From positions 124,001-188,000 of the forward strand of contig NZ_QURB01000006.1 of the NCBI RefSeq assembly GCF_003402975.1: a stretch of 64,000 bases of DNA, read 5' to 3'. Below the pieces are notes generated by a model. The model was given only the letters and a program-made list of their open reading frames with translations, did not search any database and was not told where the DNA came from. Position 1 is the first letter of the stretch; the number at the start of each line of letters is the position of its first letter. Shown here in pieces: positions 9,970 through 19,803 of the stretch. A program made the translations under genes and the position numbers. This DNA is from Brumimicrobium aurantiacum. Its GTDB lineage: Bacteria; Bacteroidota; Bacteroidia; Flavobacteriales_D; Crocinitomicaceae.

Positions 9970-10390
9970 GATTTATATAATTTTAAACAGTATAACTCTA
10001 TTGAAAAAACAAGATACGGAATAAATTTTAACCGAATAGCTTATTGTTTCATTTAAATAATAACAGAATAATGTTAGAAATATTTAATCAGTACTGAACT
10101 AATTTTTATCCTTTTGATCAATCGCTTAGTATCTCAATAGTTAGCTTATTTATCTGCCTATTTTAAACAGATTTTCTCAAAAAAACTATTCTGTTATGGT
10201 TTAAATATTCTACTTTAGAATGATAGACCAAGTGCAAATATTTCGCTTTTATTTCTATAATCCAACTTAATTTTGAAGTTGTTAATAACTTTAGTTTTGA
10301 CCTTTATCTAATGACCTATTTTTTGGATAGAATCTTTTAAAATCTTAGAATTATTATAACTTTATTGTTTGAATCTAATAATTGATTGAT
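9970..10390. other. Divergent AT-rich intergenic region
   Basis: 421 bases between parA (-) and the VanX-like gene (+). It must hold the promoters for both, but no full TTG...TAnnTTTG pair was found by eye. No RNA gene, strong hairpin or parS palindrome was seen. Confidence 0.5.
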
Positions 10391-11185
10391 ATGAAATTGA
10401 ATGCTTTTGGAATGTTGTTTTCTGTACTTTTGTTTGTTGGATGTTCAAATGATGAAAAGTCTAATAATAAGGTGAAATCCGATGTTTGGAGTGAAGATTC
10501 TGTTCAGGTTGATAACAGTGATAATTTAGAAAAAGATACAGTTGTAGTAGAAAAGGAGCCAGAGGTCGTGAGTGATTTACAATTGAAAATGGAGGCAGCA
10601 GGTTTAGTCGATATCCAAGCGGTAGATCCCACTATTCATGTAGATGTAAAGTATGCCACTGATGATAATTTTATGAATCGTGTTTTATATCCTGGCTATG
10701 ACAAAGTTTATCTTCAACCTGTTGTTGCGGAAAGATTATCCAAAGCTCAAAAAGCATTACAAGCTATAGATTCTACGCTTACTTTATTGGTTTTTGATGG
10801 AACACGTCCACGCTCTGTTCAACAAGAAATGTGGGATGCCTTAGATACCATTCCTTTTAAGGAAAGAGTGAAATTTGTGAGTAATCCAAAAAACGGTTCA
10901 ATTCATAACTATGGTTGTGCTGTAGATTTAACCATCATGAATAAATATTCTAAAGGAGTTTTGGATATGGGAGCAGGTTATGATGATTTAAGAAAAATTG
11001 CCTATCCGCGCCATGAAGAGAAGTTTCTGGCCTCTGGAGAATTGACAATTTTACAAGTTCAAAATAGAAAATTATTGAGGGATGTCATGCGTAAAGGAGG
11101 TTTTTGGGTCATCGAAACTGAATGGTGGCATTTTAATGCTTTTTCAAGAAAAAAAGCCGATGAAATGTTTGAAGCAATAGAGTAA
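10391..11185 (+). CDS. D-alanyl-D-alanine dipeptidase (VanX-like) lipoprotein
   Basis: Peptidase family M15D. The zinc ligands are in SIHNYGCAVDL and ETEWWHF, and the conserved active-site Arg in FDGTRPRSVQQ. An N-terminal lipobox (LLFVGCS) predicts lipidation and export to the periplasm, unlike cytoplasmic VanX. A ~60-residue acidic linker follows. It most likely cleaves D-Ala-D-Ala in peptidoglycan recycling rather than conferring resistance, since no vanA/vanH-like gene is near. The ATG at 10391 was chosen over a TTG at 10382 because it gives a normal lipoprotein signal. Confidence 0.88.
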   Translation: MKLNAFGMLFSVLLFVGCSNDEKSNNKVKSDVWSEDSVQVDNSDNLEKDTVVVEKEPEVVSDLQLKMEAAGLVDIQAVDPTIHVDVKYATDDNFMNRVLYPGYDKVYLQPVVAERLSKAQKALQAIDSTLTLLVFDGTRPRSVQQEMWDALDTIPFKERVKFVSNPKNGSIHNYGCAVDLTIMNKYSKGVLDMGAGYDDLRKIAYPRHEEKFLASGELTILQVQNRKLLRDVMRKGGFWVIETEWWHFNAFSRKKADEMFEAIE

Positions 11186-11227
11186 TTTATTTATTCAAGT
11201 TCTCACCCCGTTTTATTTCCAGAAAGA

Positions 11228-12139
11228 CTAAACATGGAAAATTTCCCCATCTGTAGGGATGTAAACTCTTTCAAAAATGCTTTCCGCTTCAAGCTGGTGA
11301 TTTTCCATTGATTTATATCTTGCTGAAAAATGACCGAGAATTAATCGTTTGGCATTTGATTTTAACGCAATTGTTGCCGCTTGTTTAGCTGTTGAATGAA
11401 ATGTTTCTACAGCGCGTTCACTTTCTTTGTCTAAAAATGTGGCTTCGTGATAAAGTAAGTCAACGTCTTTTAAGGAATCAATTAGTTCGGGTAAATAAGC
11501 AGTGTCCGAACAAAAAGCATATGATTTTATTGGTTTTGGTGGAAAGGTAACATCTTCAGATTTAACTATTCGTCCTTCGTTGTCCATGATGTCATCTCCT
11601 GCAATCAATTTTTGAATATAAGACCTACTTGCTCCAGAAGCTTCAAATGCTTCTACGTCTAATCTTCGTTTACCAGGTTTTTCATTGATGCGGTAGCCTT
11701 GCGTTTGAATACGATGTTTCAATGGGAAAGTGTGAATTTCGAGGCACTTGTCTTCAAAAACGATTTGCTTTGCGTTAGTTTCTAGTTCAGTAAATTCAAG
11801 CGGAAAACCATTGTATAGTCCAGACAATTTGAATTGATTCAATAAGAATTCCTTGATGCCTTTTGGACCAATAATTTTAAGTGGATCTTGACGACCTAAA
11901 AGTTGCATAGTACTGATGAGTCCTGGTAAACCAAAAACATGGTCTCCATGAAGATGTGAAATTAAAATAACCTGAATATTTTGAAACTTCACCTTGAATT
12001 TACGCATTTGGATTTGCGTTCCTTCTCCACAATCGATTAAAATTGTTCGCTGATTACATGTAACAAGTTGGGAAGTGGTACCTCTTTTTAACGTAGGAAC
12101 AGCAGCGCCAGAACCTAATATTGTAACATTAAAACTCAT
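11228..12139 (-). CDS. rnz: Ribonuclease Z (tRNA 3' processing endonuclease)
   Basis: Metallo-beta-lactamase fold. The main zinc motif is HLHGDHVFGLPG (about residues 62-73). Downstream metal ligands are in FCSDTAYLPEL and LLYHEATF, with the final His in ILGHFSARY. Length 303 is normal for the short form. It trims 3' trailers from tRNA precursors, which matters where the genomic tRNA lacks a full CCA, as both tRNA types here do. It lies 4 nt after the STAS gene in the pyrR-pyrB-STAS-rnz operon. Confidence 0.95.
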   Translation of the reverse strand: MSFNVTILGSGAAVPTLKRGTTSQLVTCNQRTILIDCGEGTQIQMRKFKVKFQNIQVILISHLHGDHVFGLPGLISTMQLLGRQDPLKIIGPKGIKEFLLNQFKLSGLYNGFPLEFTELETNAKQIVFEDKCLEIHTFPLKHRIQTQGYRINEKPGKRRLDVEAFEASGASRSYIQKLIAGDDIMDNEGRIVKSEDVTFPPKPIKSYAFCSDTAYLPELIDSLKDVDLLYHEATFLDKESERAVETFHSTAKQAATIALKSNAKRLILGHFSARYKSMENHQLEAESIFERVYIPTDGEIFHV

Positions 12140-12143
12140 TGAA

Positions 12144-12482
12144 TTAAACTATTGCTTGCTCCGCTTCTTCTAAATTTTCTGTGATGGTTAAAACACGGTG
12201 AAGTTGAGCAATTTCTATCATCTTTTTTACATTGGGTTGAAGTCCTGTAAGAATAAATTTACCATTTGAGTTTTTACAAAGACGATTGGCAGATAATAAT
12301 GCGCTTAAACCCGATGAGTCACAATAACTAGATTTAGTTAAATCAATGATGATGTTACTCACGTTGTTTTTATTGATGCCTGAAATAATAGATTTTAATT
12401 CAGAGGCATTCGACATGTTTATTTTATCAACTGTTGAAGAGATAATGCTATAGTTTTCTTTGTTTAATGTTTCGAAATTCAT
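12144..12482 (-). CDS. STAS domain protein (anti-sigma factor antagonist-like)
   Basis: A single 112-residue STAS domain. The phosphorylatable Ser region is NIIIDLTKSSYCDSSGLSALL, the standard position in SpoIIAA/RsbV-like proteins. No kinase (SpoIIAB/RsbW type) or sigma factor is adjacent, so any partner is elsewhere. It lies 4 nt upstream of rnz. Its role in this pyrimidine/RNase Z operon is unknown. Confidence 0.85.
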   Translation of the reverse strand: MNFETLNKENYSIISSTVDKINMSNASELKSIISGINKNNVSNIIIDLTKSSYCDSSGLSALLSANRLCKNSNGKFILTGLQPNVKKMIEIAQLHRVLTITENLEEAEQAIV

Positions 12483-12516
12483 TTCAGGTTCGTTTCTTCA
12501 AAAATAATAAAATATA

Positions 12517-13446
12517 TCAACGGTTAATCTTTGAGGCGAATAAGTAAATCACCGCCATACGGATTGCAACTCCATTTTCAACTTGATTTAAGATGATGGA
12601 TTGCTTACTGTCGGCCACATCGCTCGTAATTTCAACTCCTCGGTTAATTGGTCCAGGATGCATCACCACAATTTTTTTAGATAAGCTATCCAGTAGTTTT
12701 TTATCCAATCCATACAGCATTGTGTATTCTCTCAGAGAAGGAAAGTATTGAATGTCTTGTCTTTCCAATTGGATTCTTAACATATTGGCAACATCACACC
12801 ATTCAAGAGCTTTTCTTAGATTGTGTTCTACTTTTACACCTAATTCGTGAATGTATTTCGGGATTAGGGTTGTTGGTCCACAAACCATCACTTCAGCCCC
12901 TTGTTTCTGTAATGCGTAAATATTTGAAAGCGCAACACGTGAGTGTAAAATATCTCCTACAATAACGACTTTCTTTCCTTTTACTTCTCCCAATTTTTCT
13001 CGAATAGAGTAGGAGTCAAGTAAAGCTTGTGTTGGATGTTCGTGTGTTCCATCACCTGCATTGATGACTTTTGCATCCACTCTTTCAGAAAGGAATTTTG
13101 CTGCACCAGGATTGGGATGACGCATAACAACCATGTCTACTTTCATAGACAAAATATTATTTACAGTATCCACTAAAGTTTCTCCTTTCTTAACAGAACT
13201 ACCAGAGGCGCTAAAGTTAACAACATCAGCACTTAATCTTTTTTCGGCAAGTTCAAACGATAGTTTTGTTCTTGTAGAATTTTCGAAAAATACATTGGCA
13301 ATTGTTGTGTCACGTAAAGACGGAACTTTTTTAATGGGTCTGTTGATTACCTCTTTAAATCGGTCGGCAGTTTCAAATATTATTTCAATATCTCTTGGAG
13401 TGAGATGTTCAATTCCTATTAGATGATCAACACTTAAATTATCCAT
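12517..13446 (-). CDS. pyrB: Aspartate carbamoyltransferase catalytic subunit
   Basis: Makes N-carbamoyl-aspartate in pyrimidine synthesis. The carbamoyl-phosphate loop is FFENSTRTKLSFELAEKRL and the second signature is HPTQALLDSYSI. The C-terminal aspartate-binding segment is VVMHPGPINRGVEI. Length 309 is typical. No pyrI regulatory subunit is nearby. The start overlaps pyrR by 8 nt, implying coupled translation. Its substrate supplier carB lies elsewhere in this window (60256-63072). Confidence 0.97.
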   Translation of the reverse strand: MDNLSVDHLIGIEHLTPRDIEIIFETADRFKEVINRPIKKVPSLRDTTIANVFFENSTRTKLSFELAEKRLSADVVNFSASGSSVKKGETLVDTVNNILSMKVDMVVMRHPNPGAAKFLSERVDAKVINAGDGTHEHPTQALLDSYSIREKLGEVKGKKVVIVGDILHSRVALSNIYALQKQGAEVMVCGPTTLIPKYIHELGVKVEHNLRKALEWCDVANMLRIQLERQDIQYFPSLREYTMLYGLDKKLLDSLSKKIVVMHPGPINRGVEITSDVADSKQSIILNQVENGVAIRMAVIYLFASKINR

Positions 13447-13987
13447 TTTGCTCTGGGGTATATAATATCACTTTATCTTCTCCTTCAATTTCATTCCATT
13501 CAACAGAAACTCTCTCAGAAATTAGTGAGTCAACTGTTTTACCAATATAGTCTGCTTGAATAGGAAGGTGGCGTTTAAACCTTCGGTCAACAAAAGTTAG
13601 TAACTCAACGTTATTTGGTCGACCGTAAGCCAGCATAGCGTCGAGTCCTGCACGAATAGTACGTCCGGTGTAGAGAACGTCATCTACAAGTACTATTTTT
13701 CTGTTTTCTAGTGAAAAATCGATATTGGTTACACTTGGGATAAGAGGAGTTTCTCTACGTCTAAAATCGTCTCTGTGAAATGTAATGTCTAAACTTCCAC
13801 ATTGAATTTCCTTGTCTAAAATAGATTCAATTAAAGTTTTTAAACGGTTCAAGACACGGATTCCTCGGGGTTGTAGTCCAATTAATACTGTATCTGAAAA
13901 ATCATCATGATTTTCAATAAGTTGTCGACAGAGCCTTTGCAGAGTGAAATCAAACTGCTTGGCGTTGAGAATTACTTGGGTTTCCAT
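13439..13987 (-). CDS. pyrR: PyrR uracil phosphoribosyltransferase / pyr operon regulator
   Basis: The PRPP-binding motif VLVDDVLYTGRTIRAGLDA is diagnostic, together with IGLQPRGIRVLNRL and FVDRRFKRHLPI. PyrR attenuates pyr mRNA in Firmicutes and has UPRTase activity; regulation in Bacteroidota is not shown here. The ATG at 13987 is preferred over a TTG at 13996. A TATCTTTG -7 box lies on this strand at 14001-13994, directly before the ATG, so the transcript could be nearly leaderless. No -33 partner was seen. Confidence 0.94.
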   Translation of the reverse strand: METQVILNAKQFDFTLQRLCRQLIENHDDFSDTVLIGLQPRGIRVLNRLKTLIESILDKEIQCGSLDITFHRDDFRRRETPLIPSVTNIDFSLENRKIVLVDDVLYTGRTIRAGLDAMLAYGRPNNVELLTFVDRRFKRHLPIQADYIGKTVDSLISERVSVEWNEIEGEDKVILYTPEQNG

Positions 13988-14108
13988 CGTTGCCAAAGAT
14001 AAGATTAAACTATGAATTGAGTTAAGGATTATTCTAAATTTTTATCGGAAAAGAAGTGAAACGAATTCATGATGGATTTAGTTTAAATCCAAATTTGCAA
14101 TCGATAAA

Positions 14109-15503
14109 TTACTTTCCAGAACCTTTAAAAACAATGACAACAGTATAAAGTAAGATTTTTAAGTCCAGTGAAATGGACATGTTTTTGAGGTAAAGTAAGT
14201 CAAATTTCATGCGTTGTAACATTTCATCAACGTTTTCTGCATAACCGAATTTCACTTGTCCCCATGAGGTGATTCCTGGCTTAACTTTCGTTAATTGTAA
14301 AAATTGTGGTTCTCTTTCTGCTATTTTATCAATAAAAAATTGTCGTTCTGGACGAGGGCCAACCAAAGACATTTCACCTTTAATTACATTCCAAAATTGT
14401 GGAATTTCATCCAATCTCACTTTTCGCATAAACTTCCCTATTTTAGTTATACGACTATCATTGGTTGAGGAAAGTTGAGGCCCCGTTTTTTCTGCATCAA
14501 CAACCATTGTCCTAAACTTAATGATTTTAAAAGGTACTCCGTTTTTACCTATGCGCTCTTGTAAAAAGAAAACTGGACCTTTCGAAGAGCTTTTTACCAA
14601 GATGGAAAGTACTATATATACAGGTAGCAAAATAAGCATCGCAATTGTAGAGGCGATAATATCCATGAATCGCTTAACTACAAATTGCCAATACGGCATA
14701 ATTTCATCGTTTACTTCAATTAAAAGTGCTCCAAAAATGTTGGTCATCTTTACACTTCCACTCAGTAAATCAAACATGTTTGCGCTGATTTTGATTTTGA
14801 TATCTCTTCCTTGTATTCTAGCAATAATGTTTTTTAAACGCTCTTGTTCTGAAGAATCTAAAGCGATAATGACTTCTTCTATATTTTCATTGTCAATAAT
14901 ACTTTCTAAGTCATTGAGATGACCTAAGTGAGGTAATTGGTTTGCAATATCGTTATCAATGCCATTAAGATTAATAAATCCAATAAAGTTTGATCCTATT
15001 CCTTTAGGGAGCTCCTCAACTTCTTTGTAGATGTCAACAGCTTTTTTACTACCACCAATCAGTAGGGTTTTAAATCCATCTTGTTTTTTTCTGATGCGCC
15101 CAACGATGTAATTGGTTAGAATTAATCTTGGAATAATCGTTATTAAAGAATGAATAAGGAAGAGGGCAATTAGTAAATTATAGTAAAAACTCGGATTTGG
15201 GATTTTGTCATCTAAAATTAAAAAAAGGAAGATGATGATTGTTCCAAGCAGAAATGCACGCATTGAATACAGCAGTATTTTCATGAAATACATTCTTTTT
15301 AGATTGTTGTATGTTCCGAAAAAGAAGTAAAAACTTATCCAAAATAAGGGTACGAAAAGCATTCCTAGATAAAATCGTTCCGAAATTTCAAATGGAACAA
15401 CTTCGACATAAACCTTACGAAAATAGTAGAATGTAGCCCATGCAATTGCAGCTGTCAACAAGTCACTTAGGATGAAAGTGTATTTAAGTCGGTTTTGATT
15501 CAT
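14109..15503 (-). CDS. Undecaprenyl-phosphate sugar phosphotransferase (WbaP/WcaJ type)
   Basis: 464 residues with about four to five N-terminal membrane helices and a CoA-binding-like middle (TLLIGGSKKAVDIYKEV). The C-terminal catalytic bacterial sugar transferase domain begins VVKRFMDIIAS and contains GPVFFLQERIGKNG, IIKFRTMV, RKVRLDEIPQFWNV, SLVGPRPERQ and KPGITSWGQV. It loads the first sugar-1-phosphate onto undecaprenyl phosphate in glycan synthesis. It ends 11 nt before the next gene upstream in its operon. Confidence 0.93.
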   Translation of the reverse strand: MNQNRLKYTFILSDLLTAAIAWATFYYFRKVYVEVVPFEISERFYLGMLFVPLFWISFYFFFGTYNNLKRMYFMKILLYSMRAFLLGTIIIFLFLILDDKIPNPSFYYNLLIALFLIHSLITIIPRLILTNYIVGRIRKKQDGFKTLLIGGSKKAVDIYKEVEELPKGIGSNFIGFINLNGIDNDIANQLPHLGHLNDLESIIDNENIEEVIIALDSSEQERLKNIIARIQGRDIKIKISANMFDLLSGSVKMTNIFGALLIEVNDEIMPYWQFVVKRFMDIIASTIAMLILLPVYIVLSILVKSSSKGPVFFLQERIGKNGVPFKIIKFRTMVVDAEKTGPQLSSTNDSRITKIGKFMRKVRLDEIPQFWNVIKGEMSLVGPRPERQFFIDKIAEREPQFLQLTKVKPGITSWGQVKFGYAENVDEMLQRMKFDLLYLKNMSISLDLKILLYTVVIVFKGSGK

Positions 15504-15514
15504 CGTTAATTGCT

Positions 15515-16378
15515 CTATGGATAAACGAGTTTGATATTATCTATATAAAAGAAGCTTGAATTTAAATCTTCATCTAGAACAAATTGAAACGATGCCTCAT
15601 TTATAGGGGTTGTTTGTCTGTAAGAAACTATTTCTTTTAAGTCTAGATATACGTGTTTCCATACGGCTTCGTTTTCGTCTTGCGGATTAATTAGAATGTA
15701 AGGATCTTCATAATAATTTCCATTTCCAAAAGAAATAACGCTTGTGAGCATTGAATTGGTATTAAGGTAATCAAACTCTAAATAAACCTCAGAACCTAAT
15801 TTAGGAAGTACAGTGTTAAAAGTTGTAATCATTGAAAGTAGGTTGCTTGAATCCATTAAAATCACTTCACCATAGTTGTTACCCCACTTTAAGAATTCAG
15901 GATCGTTATTTCTTCCTAAAGTAGCGTTTGACTCTGTTGATACTTCAAGTTGCATACTTGGACTTTCAAAATCTTCAATTAAAAAATTTATTGACGAATA
16001 ATATTTTGTTGTTGGCGTAATTGAAACTGTGTCATTTTTAATGAGTTCAATATTACTTGTAAAGGTTTCTACGAAAGGATATCTTTTCTTCGTTGCACTA
16101 ATCCCATTGTTAATGATTCCAGGTAATAATACAAATTCATGAACTCCTTCTCCAATCACTGGGATTTTGGCAGGAAGTTCATACATCCCCAAGCTTTGTC
16201 CGTCCATGTTAACAAAGACCTGAGAAAAATCGTGTGACATTTCACCTTGTGGATTTTGAGCATCAAAGTTTGTATTTAAAATCCATTTGTCAATTTTTAA
16301 CCAGGCCACTTCTGGTTGGTCTTTCACACAAGATAATAGAATCAAAAGTGATGCTATAAATAGGGTTATGCGCTTCAT
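15515..16378 (-). CDS. Predicted lipoprotein, function unknown
   Basis: 287 residues starting MKRITLFIASLLILLSCVKD, a clean lipobox with Cys at about 17. The remainder is predicted beta-rich with no catalytic motif I recognise. The C-terminal half (SEVYLEFDYLNTNSMLTSVISF... SSFFYIDNIKLV) looks like a carbohydrate-binding or jelly-roll fold. It sits between an oxidoreductase and a sugar transferase on the same strand and is probably exported to the envelope. Confidence 0.6.
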   Translation of the reverse strand: MKRITLFIASLLILLSCVKDQPEVAWLKIDKWILNTNFDAQNPQGEMSHDFSQVFVNMDGQSLGMYELPAKIPVIGEGVHEFVLLPGIINNGISATKKRYPFVETFTSNIELIKNDTVSITPTTKYYSSINFLIEDFESPSMQLEVSTESNATLGRNNDPEFLKWGNNYGEVILMDSSNLLSMITTFNTVLPKLGSEVYLEFDYLNTNSMLTSVISFGNGNYYEDPYILINPQDENEAVWKHVYLDLKEIVSYRQTTPINEASFQFVLDEDLNSSFFYIDNIKLVYP

Positions 16379-16419
16379 AAATATTAATTTAATTTGAGAA
16401 CGAAGAATATCGGGGTTTA

Positions 16420-17412
16420 TTACTTTTCAAGTATTGAACCGTTCATTTTTAATTTGTCTAGAATTTGCTCAGCAACACTCAATGCCATCATTCCATCTTC
16501 CAAAGGAACGATCGGAGTTGTATCATTTTCAATTGATTCGGCAAATGTTCTTAACTCTTCTTTGATTGCATTTAATTCTGTAATTTCTGGTTTATCAAAG
16601 ATGATTTTTTTTGAAGGTTTTCCATTTCCCATTTCCATTACCATGTCGTAAGGCCCAGCTTCACCTTCTAAATCTTCCATTTGTACAACTTCCATTTCTT
16701 TTTCTAGGAAATCTACACTGATGTAAGCGTTTTTTTGAAAAAATCGAGATTTACGCATGTTTTTAAGTGATATTCTTGAAGAAGTAAGGTTGGCAACACA
16801 GCCATTGTCGAATTCTATTCTTGCATTAGCGATATCGGGAGTGTCAGAAACTACAGCAACTCCAGAAGCAGATATTTTTCTAACAGAAGAATTGACTACG
16901 CTTAAAATTGCATCAATATCGTGAATCATTAAGTCTAGAATCACCGGGACATCCGTACCTCGAGGGTTGAACTGTGCCAAACGGTGAGTTTCAATAAACA
17001 TTGGTTGATCAAAATAGGGTAGAGCTGCTCTAAATGCAGGATTGAACCTTTCTACGTGTCCTACTTGTACCTTAACATTTGCTTCTTCAGCTAAAGCTAA
17101 TAGCGCTCGAGCTTCATAAGTTGTTTGCGTTACAGGTTTCTCAATAAAAACATGTGTAGATCGTTTGATGGCCAAAGATGCTGTTTCGAAATGTGTTGTT
17201 GTTGGAGTTACAATGTCAACACAATCTACCTCGTCAATTAGGGATTCAGCACTATCGAAGGCTTTACAATCGTATTCTTTACTTACGCTTTGAGCTTGTT
17301 CAGGATTACTGTCATAAATTCCAATCAATTCAAAAGTATTTGATAATTCTTTAATTAAACGTAAATGAATTTTTCCTAAATGTCCAGTTCCAATTAATCC
17401 TATTTTTATCAT
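16420..17412 (-). CDS. Gfo/Idh/MocA-family NAD(P)-dependent oxidoreductase
   Basis: A Rossmann N-terminus (KIGLIGTGHLGKIHLRLI) is followed by the family motif VFIEKPVTQTTYEARALL, with the EKP catalytic Lys near residue 92. HDIDAILSVVNS lies in the substrate domain. Such enzymes reduce or oxidise sugars or sugar derivatives. The location beside a polyprenyl sugar transferase suggests nucleotide-sugar or glycan work, but the substrate is not inferable. A TATATTTG -7 box lies upstream on this strand (17435-17428). Confidence 0.87.
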   Translation of the reverse strand: MIKIGLIGTGHLGKIHLRLIKELSNTFELIGIYDSNPEQAQSVSKEYDCKAFDSAESLIDEVDCVDIVTPTTTHFETASLAIKRSTHVFIEKPVTQTTYEARALLALAEEANVKVQVGHVERFNPAFRAALPYFDQPMFIETHRLAQFNPRGTDVPVILDLMIHDIDAILSVVNSSVRKISASGVAVVSDTPDIANARIEFDNGCVANLTSSRISLKNMRKSRFFQKNAYISVDFLEKEMEVVQMEDLEGEAGPYDMVMEMGNGKPSKKIIFDKPEITELNAIKEELRTFAESIENDTTPIVPLEDGMMALSVAEQILDKLKMNGSILEK

Positions 17413-17595
17413 TCTTGCGATTTTTTACAAATATACTGCTTGAAAGCTTAATTTATTTACCATTCAAAGGATGTTATTAACACATTATACATAATAAGAT
17501 AATTTATTAGTAAAATGTTTTTTGTCAAGTAGGTGATTATTAAAGGGTTTGTTCGAAATCAGTAATTTTTTTGAAAAAAAAGCAATGTTAATAGT

Positions 17596-17624
17596 TTTGT
17601 GATGTTTTATTTTCATTATATTTG
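17596..17624 (+). promoter_or_regulatory. Bacteroidota-type promoter of tRNA-His
   Basis: TTTG at 17596-17599, a 17-nt spacer and TATATTTG at 17617-17624 fit the phylum's -33/-7 consensus. The tRNA begins about 50 nt downstream. Confidence 0.7.
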
Positions 17625-17673
17625 CAACCGCTTTGAGTAATTAAGTTGATACTTAAGCACTTTGAAAGTAGAT

Positions 17674-17748
17674 GGTGGTTGTAGCTCAGCTGGTTAGAGC
17701 GCCTGATTGTGGTTCAGGAGGTCGTCGGTTCGAAACCGATCTTCCACC
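17674..17748 (+). tRNA. tRNA-His (anticodon GTG)
   Basis: The anticodon arm is CCTGA-TTGTGGT-TCAGG with GTG in the loop. The T arm is GTCGG-TTCGAAA-CCGAT and the D arm starts GCTC. The extra G at -1 (17674) faces C73 (17748), the hallmark of tRNA-His. Read by eye, acceptor positions 5:68 and 6:67 are T-T mismatches. The sequence after C73 is 'CA', so a full CCA is not encoded. Confidence 0.93.
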
Positions 17749-17754
17749 CAGATG

Positions 17755-17786
17755 AAAAGGTCATACTTAGGTGTGACCTTTTTTTT
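17755..17786 (+). terminator. Rho-independent terminator after tRNA-His
   Basis: AAAAGGTCA (17755-17763) pairs with TGACCTTTT (17774-17782), followed by further T residues to 17786. It lies 7 nt after the tRNA. Confidence 0.85.
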
Positions 17787-18144
17787 GTGTCAAAAAAATA
17801 GCCAAAAACATACTCTTCTTAGGATTTTCGAATACAATCAATTGTACAGTGAAAATGCTTCGCTTTTGAGTTTTATTTAAAAGAGTTCTCTGTTAATTAA
17901 AAGAATCAAATTTTGCATTAAAATGTGTGTAATTCTATTGTTTTTTAACGTAAATAAGAATTAAATATCCAATTTCAGCCTTTTATTTGCGCTATATATC
18001 AGTATAAATACTTTTTTTATCAATTATTTGGCTTTTACTAAAGATAATTAGTATTATTGTACCGTCGCTTTTCTGCGGCATTCTCAATATAAAGAAAACA
18101 ACAACATAATAGTTATCTTTTACATTATTATTTCATACAATTAG
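17787..18144 (+). other. Long 5' region of rho
   Basis: About 360 AT-rich bases between the tRNA-His terminator and rho. A near-consensus -7 box (TATTATTG) occurs near 18050. Long leaders are usual for rho, which is often autoregulated. No conserved structure could be identified by eye. Confidence 0.45.
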
Positions 18145-19797
18145 ATGAAGAAAGACGAATTAGCTGGGAAGAAACTCCCTGAATTACGCGTAATTGCCAA
18201 AGCAATTGGTATTAAAAAGGTAGAATCATATCGAAAACAAGAATTAGTTGATTTAATCGCAGGTTCTGAAGAAACTACCCCAAAAACTGAATCCGCGCCT
18301 AAAGAAACTACCAATAGTGATGAGGAAGCGAAAAAACCAGTTAGAAAAAGGGTTGTCAAATCTAAAAATACAGAAGCTGTTGTTGATAACGAAAATTCTG
18401 ATGCCGCTAAGGGCAAAAGAAATGAACGCCAAGAACGCAATACGAATAATAAAACGACTGAATCGAATGGCGCCAAAGAAAAGCCATCTCAAAAGTCGCA
18501 AGAATCTAATCAGCAGAATAACAAAGGCTTTGTAAAGGCTAAGCCAAAAGAGAATAACAAAACGAATAACAATCACCGACCTGCCAAAAAGGACAATAAC
18601 CAGAAAGGAGGTCGCAACGATAATCAAAATCAGAACAGAAAAAACGATCAACAAAAACAGAGGGAAAAGAAATATGATCTTTCTGGAATTGTTGCAGCGG
18701 AAGGTGTATTAGAAGTAATGCAAGATGGATTTGGATTCTTACGCTCTTCAGATTATAATTACCTTTCTTCTCCTGATGATATTTATGTAAGTCATAGTCA
18801 AATTAAATTGTTCGGATTGAAAACTGGAGATACAGTTTATGGAACAATTCGACCACCAAAAGAAGGAGAGAAGTATTTCCCATTAGTACGTGTGGACTCA
18901 ATTAATGGACGTGACCCTGCATTTATTCGTGACCGAGTTCCTTTCCAATATTTGACCCCACTTTTTCCAGATGAGAAATTCAAAATTACTGGACATAGAA
19001 AAGAGTCAATGTCTACGCGAATTATGGATTTATTTGCTCCAATAGGAAAAGGACAACGTGGTATGATTGTCGCTCAACCAAAGACAGGTAAAACTGTTTT
19101 ATTGAAAGATGTTGCTAATGCAATTGCAGCCAATCATCCTGAGACATATTTAATTATATTATTGATTGACGAACGTCCTGAGGAGGTAACAGATATGGCA
19201 AGAAGTGTAAATGCGGAAGTTATTGCTTCTACATTTGATGAGCCAGCAGACCAGCATGTGAAAGTTGCTAATATGGTGCTTGAAAAAGCAAAGCGTATGG
19301 TAGAATGTGGACATGATGTTTGTATTTTATTGGATTCGATTACAAGATTGGCTAGAGCTTACAATACTGTTTCTCCTGCTTCAGGAAAAGTACTTTCAGG
19401 TGGTGTGGATGCAAATGCATTACAGAGACCAAAACGTTTCTTCGGGGCTGCACGTAAAATAGAAAACGGAGGTTCGCTTTCTATATTAGCAACAGCATTG
19501 ACTGATACTGGATCTAAAATGGATGAGGTAATTTTCGAAGAATTTAAAGGAACTGGAAATATGGAGCTTCAATTGGATAGAAAAATTGCCAATAGAAGAA
19601 TTTACCCAGCCATTGATATTTTAACTTCAGGAACAAGAAGAGAAGATCTATTGATGGATAAAGATTCACTTCAACGTGTATGGTTATTGCGTAAGCACAT
19701 TGCAGATATGAACCCAATTGAAGCTATGGAGTTTATGAAAAGCCATATGAAGGATACAAAAAATAACGAAGAGTTTTTATCTTCAATGAACGGATAG
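18145..19797 (+). CDS. rho: Transcription termination factor Rho with long disordered insert
   Basis: RNA-dependent hexameric helicase that ends transcription. Rho_N is residues 1-40 ([14 protein letters not shown]). A Lys/Asn/Gln/Glu-rich low-complexity insert spans about 45-170. The RNA-binding cold-shock-like domain ([15 protein letters not shown]) starts near 190, and the RecA-like motor carries Walker A ([11 protein letters not shown], about 312) and [13 protein letters not shown]. Length 550 compares with 419 in E. coli; the excess is the insert, common in Bacteroidota. Confidence 0.97.
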   Translation: MKKDELAGKKLPELRVIAKAIGIKKVESYRKQELVDLIAGSEETTPKTESAPKETTNSDEEAKKPVRKRVVKSKNTEAVVDNENSDAAKGKRNERQERNTNNKTTESNGAKEKPSQKSQESNQQNNKGFVKAKPKENNKTNNNHRPAKKDNNQKGGRNDNQNQNRKNDQQKQREKKYDLSGIVAAEGVLEVMQDGFGFLRSSDYNYLSSPDDIYVSHSQIKLFGLKTGDTVYGTIRPPKEGEKYFPLVRVDSINGRDPAFIRDRVPFQYLTPLFPDEKFKITGHRKESMSTRIMDLFAPIGKGQRGMIVAQPKTGKTVLLKDVANAIAANHPETYLIILLIDERPEEVTDMARSVNAEVIASTFDEPADQHVKVANMVLEKAKRMVECGHDVCILLDSITRLARAYNTVSPASGKVLSGGVDANALQRPKRFFGAARKIENGGSLSILATALTDTGSKMDEVIFEEFKGTGNMELQLDRKIANRRIYPAIDILTSGTRREDLLMDKDSLQRVWLLRKHIADMNPIEAMEFMKSHMKDTKNNEEFLSSMNG

Positions 19798-19803
19798 GTA
19801 GAT

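Noticed and set aside
8268-10390. parS site near parAB
   Set aside because: No TGTTTCACGTGAAACA-like palindrome was found by eye in the parAB region or in its upstream gap.
10391-11185. Vancomycin-resistance locus
   Set aside because: Only a VanX-like lipoprotein is present, without vanH/vanA-type partners; recycling of cell-wall dipeptides is more likely.
18141-18654. Long antisense open frames over the 5' part of rho
   Set aside because: They mirror the low-complexity Lys/Asn/Gln-rich insert of rho and have biased composition without domains.
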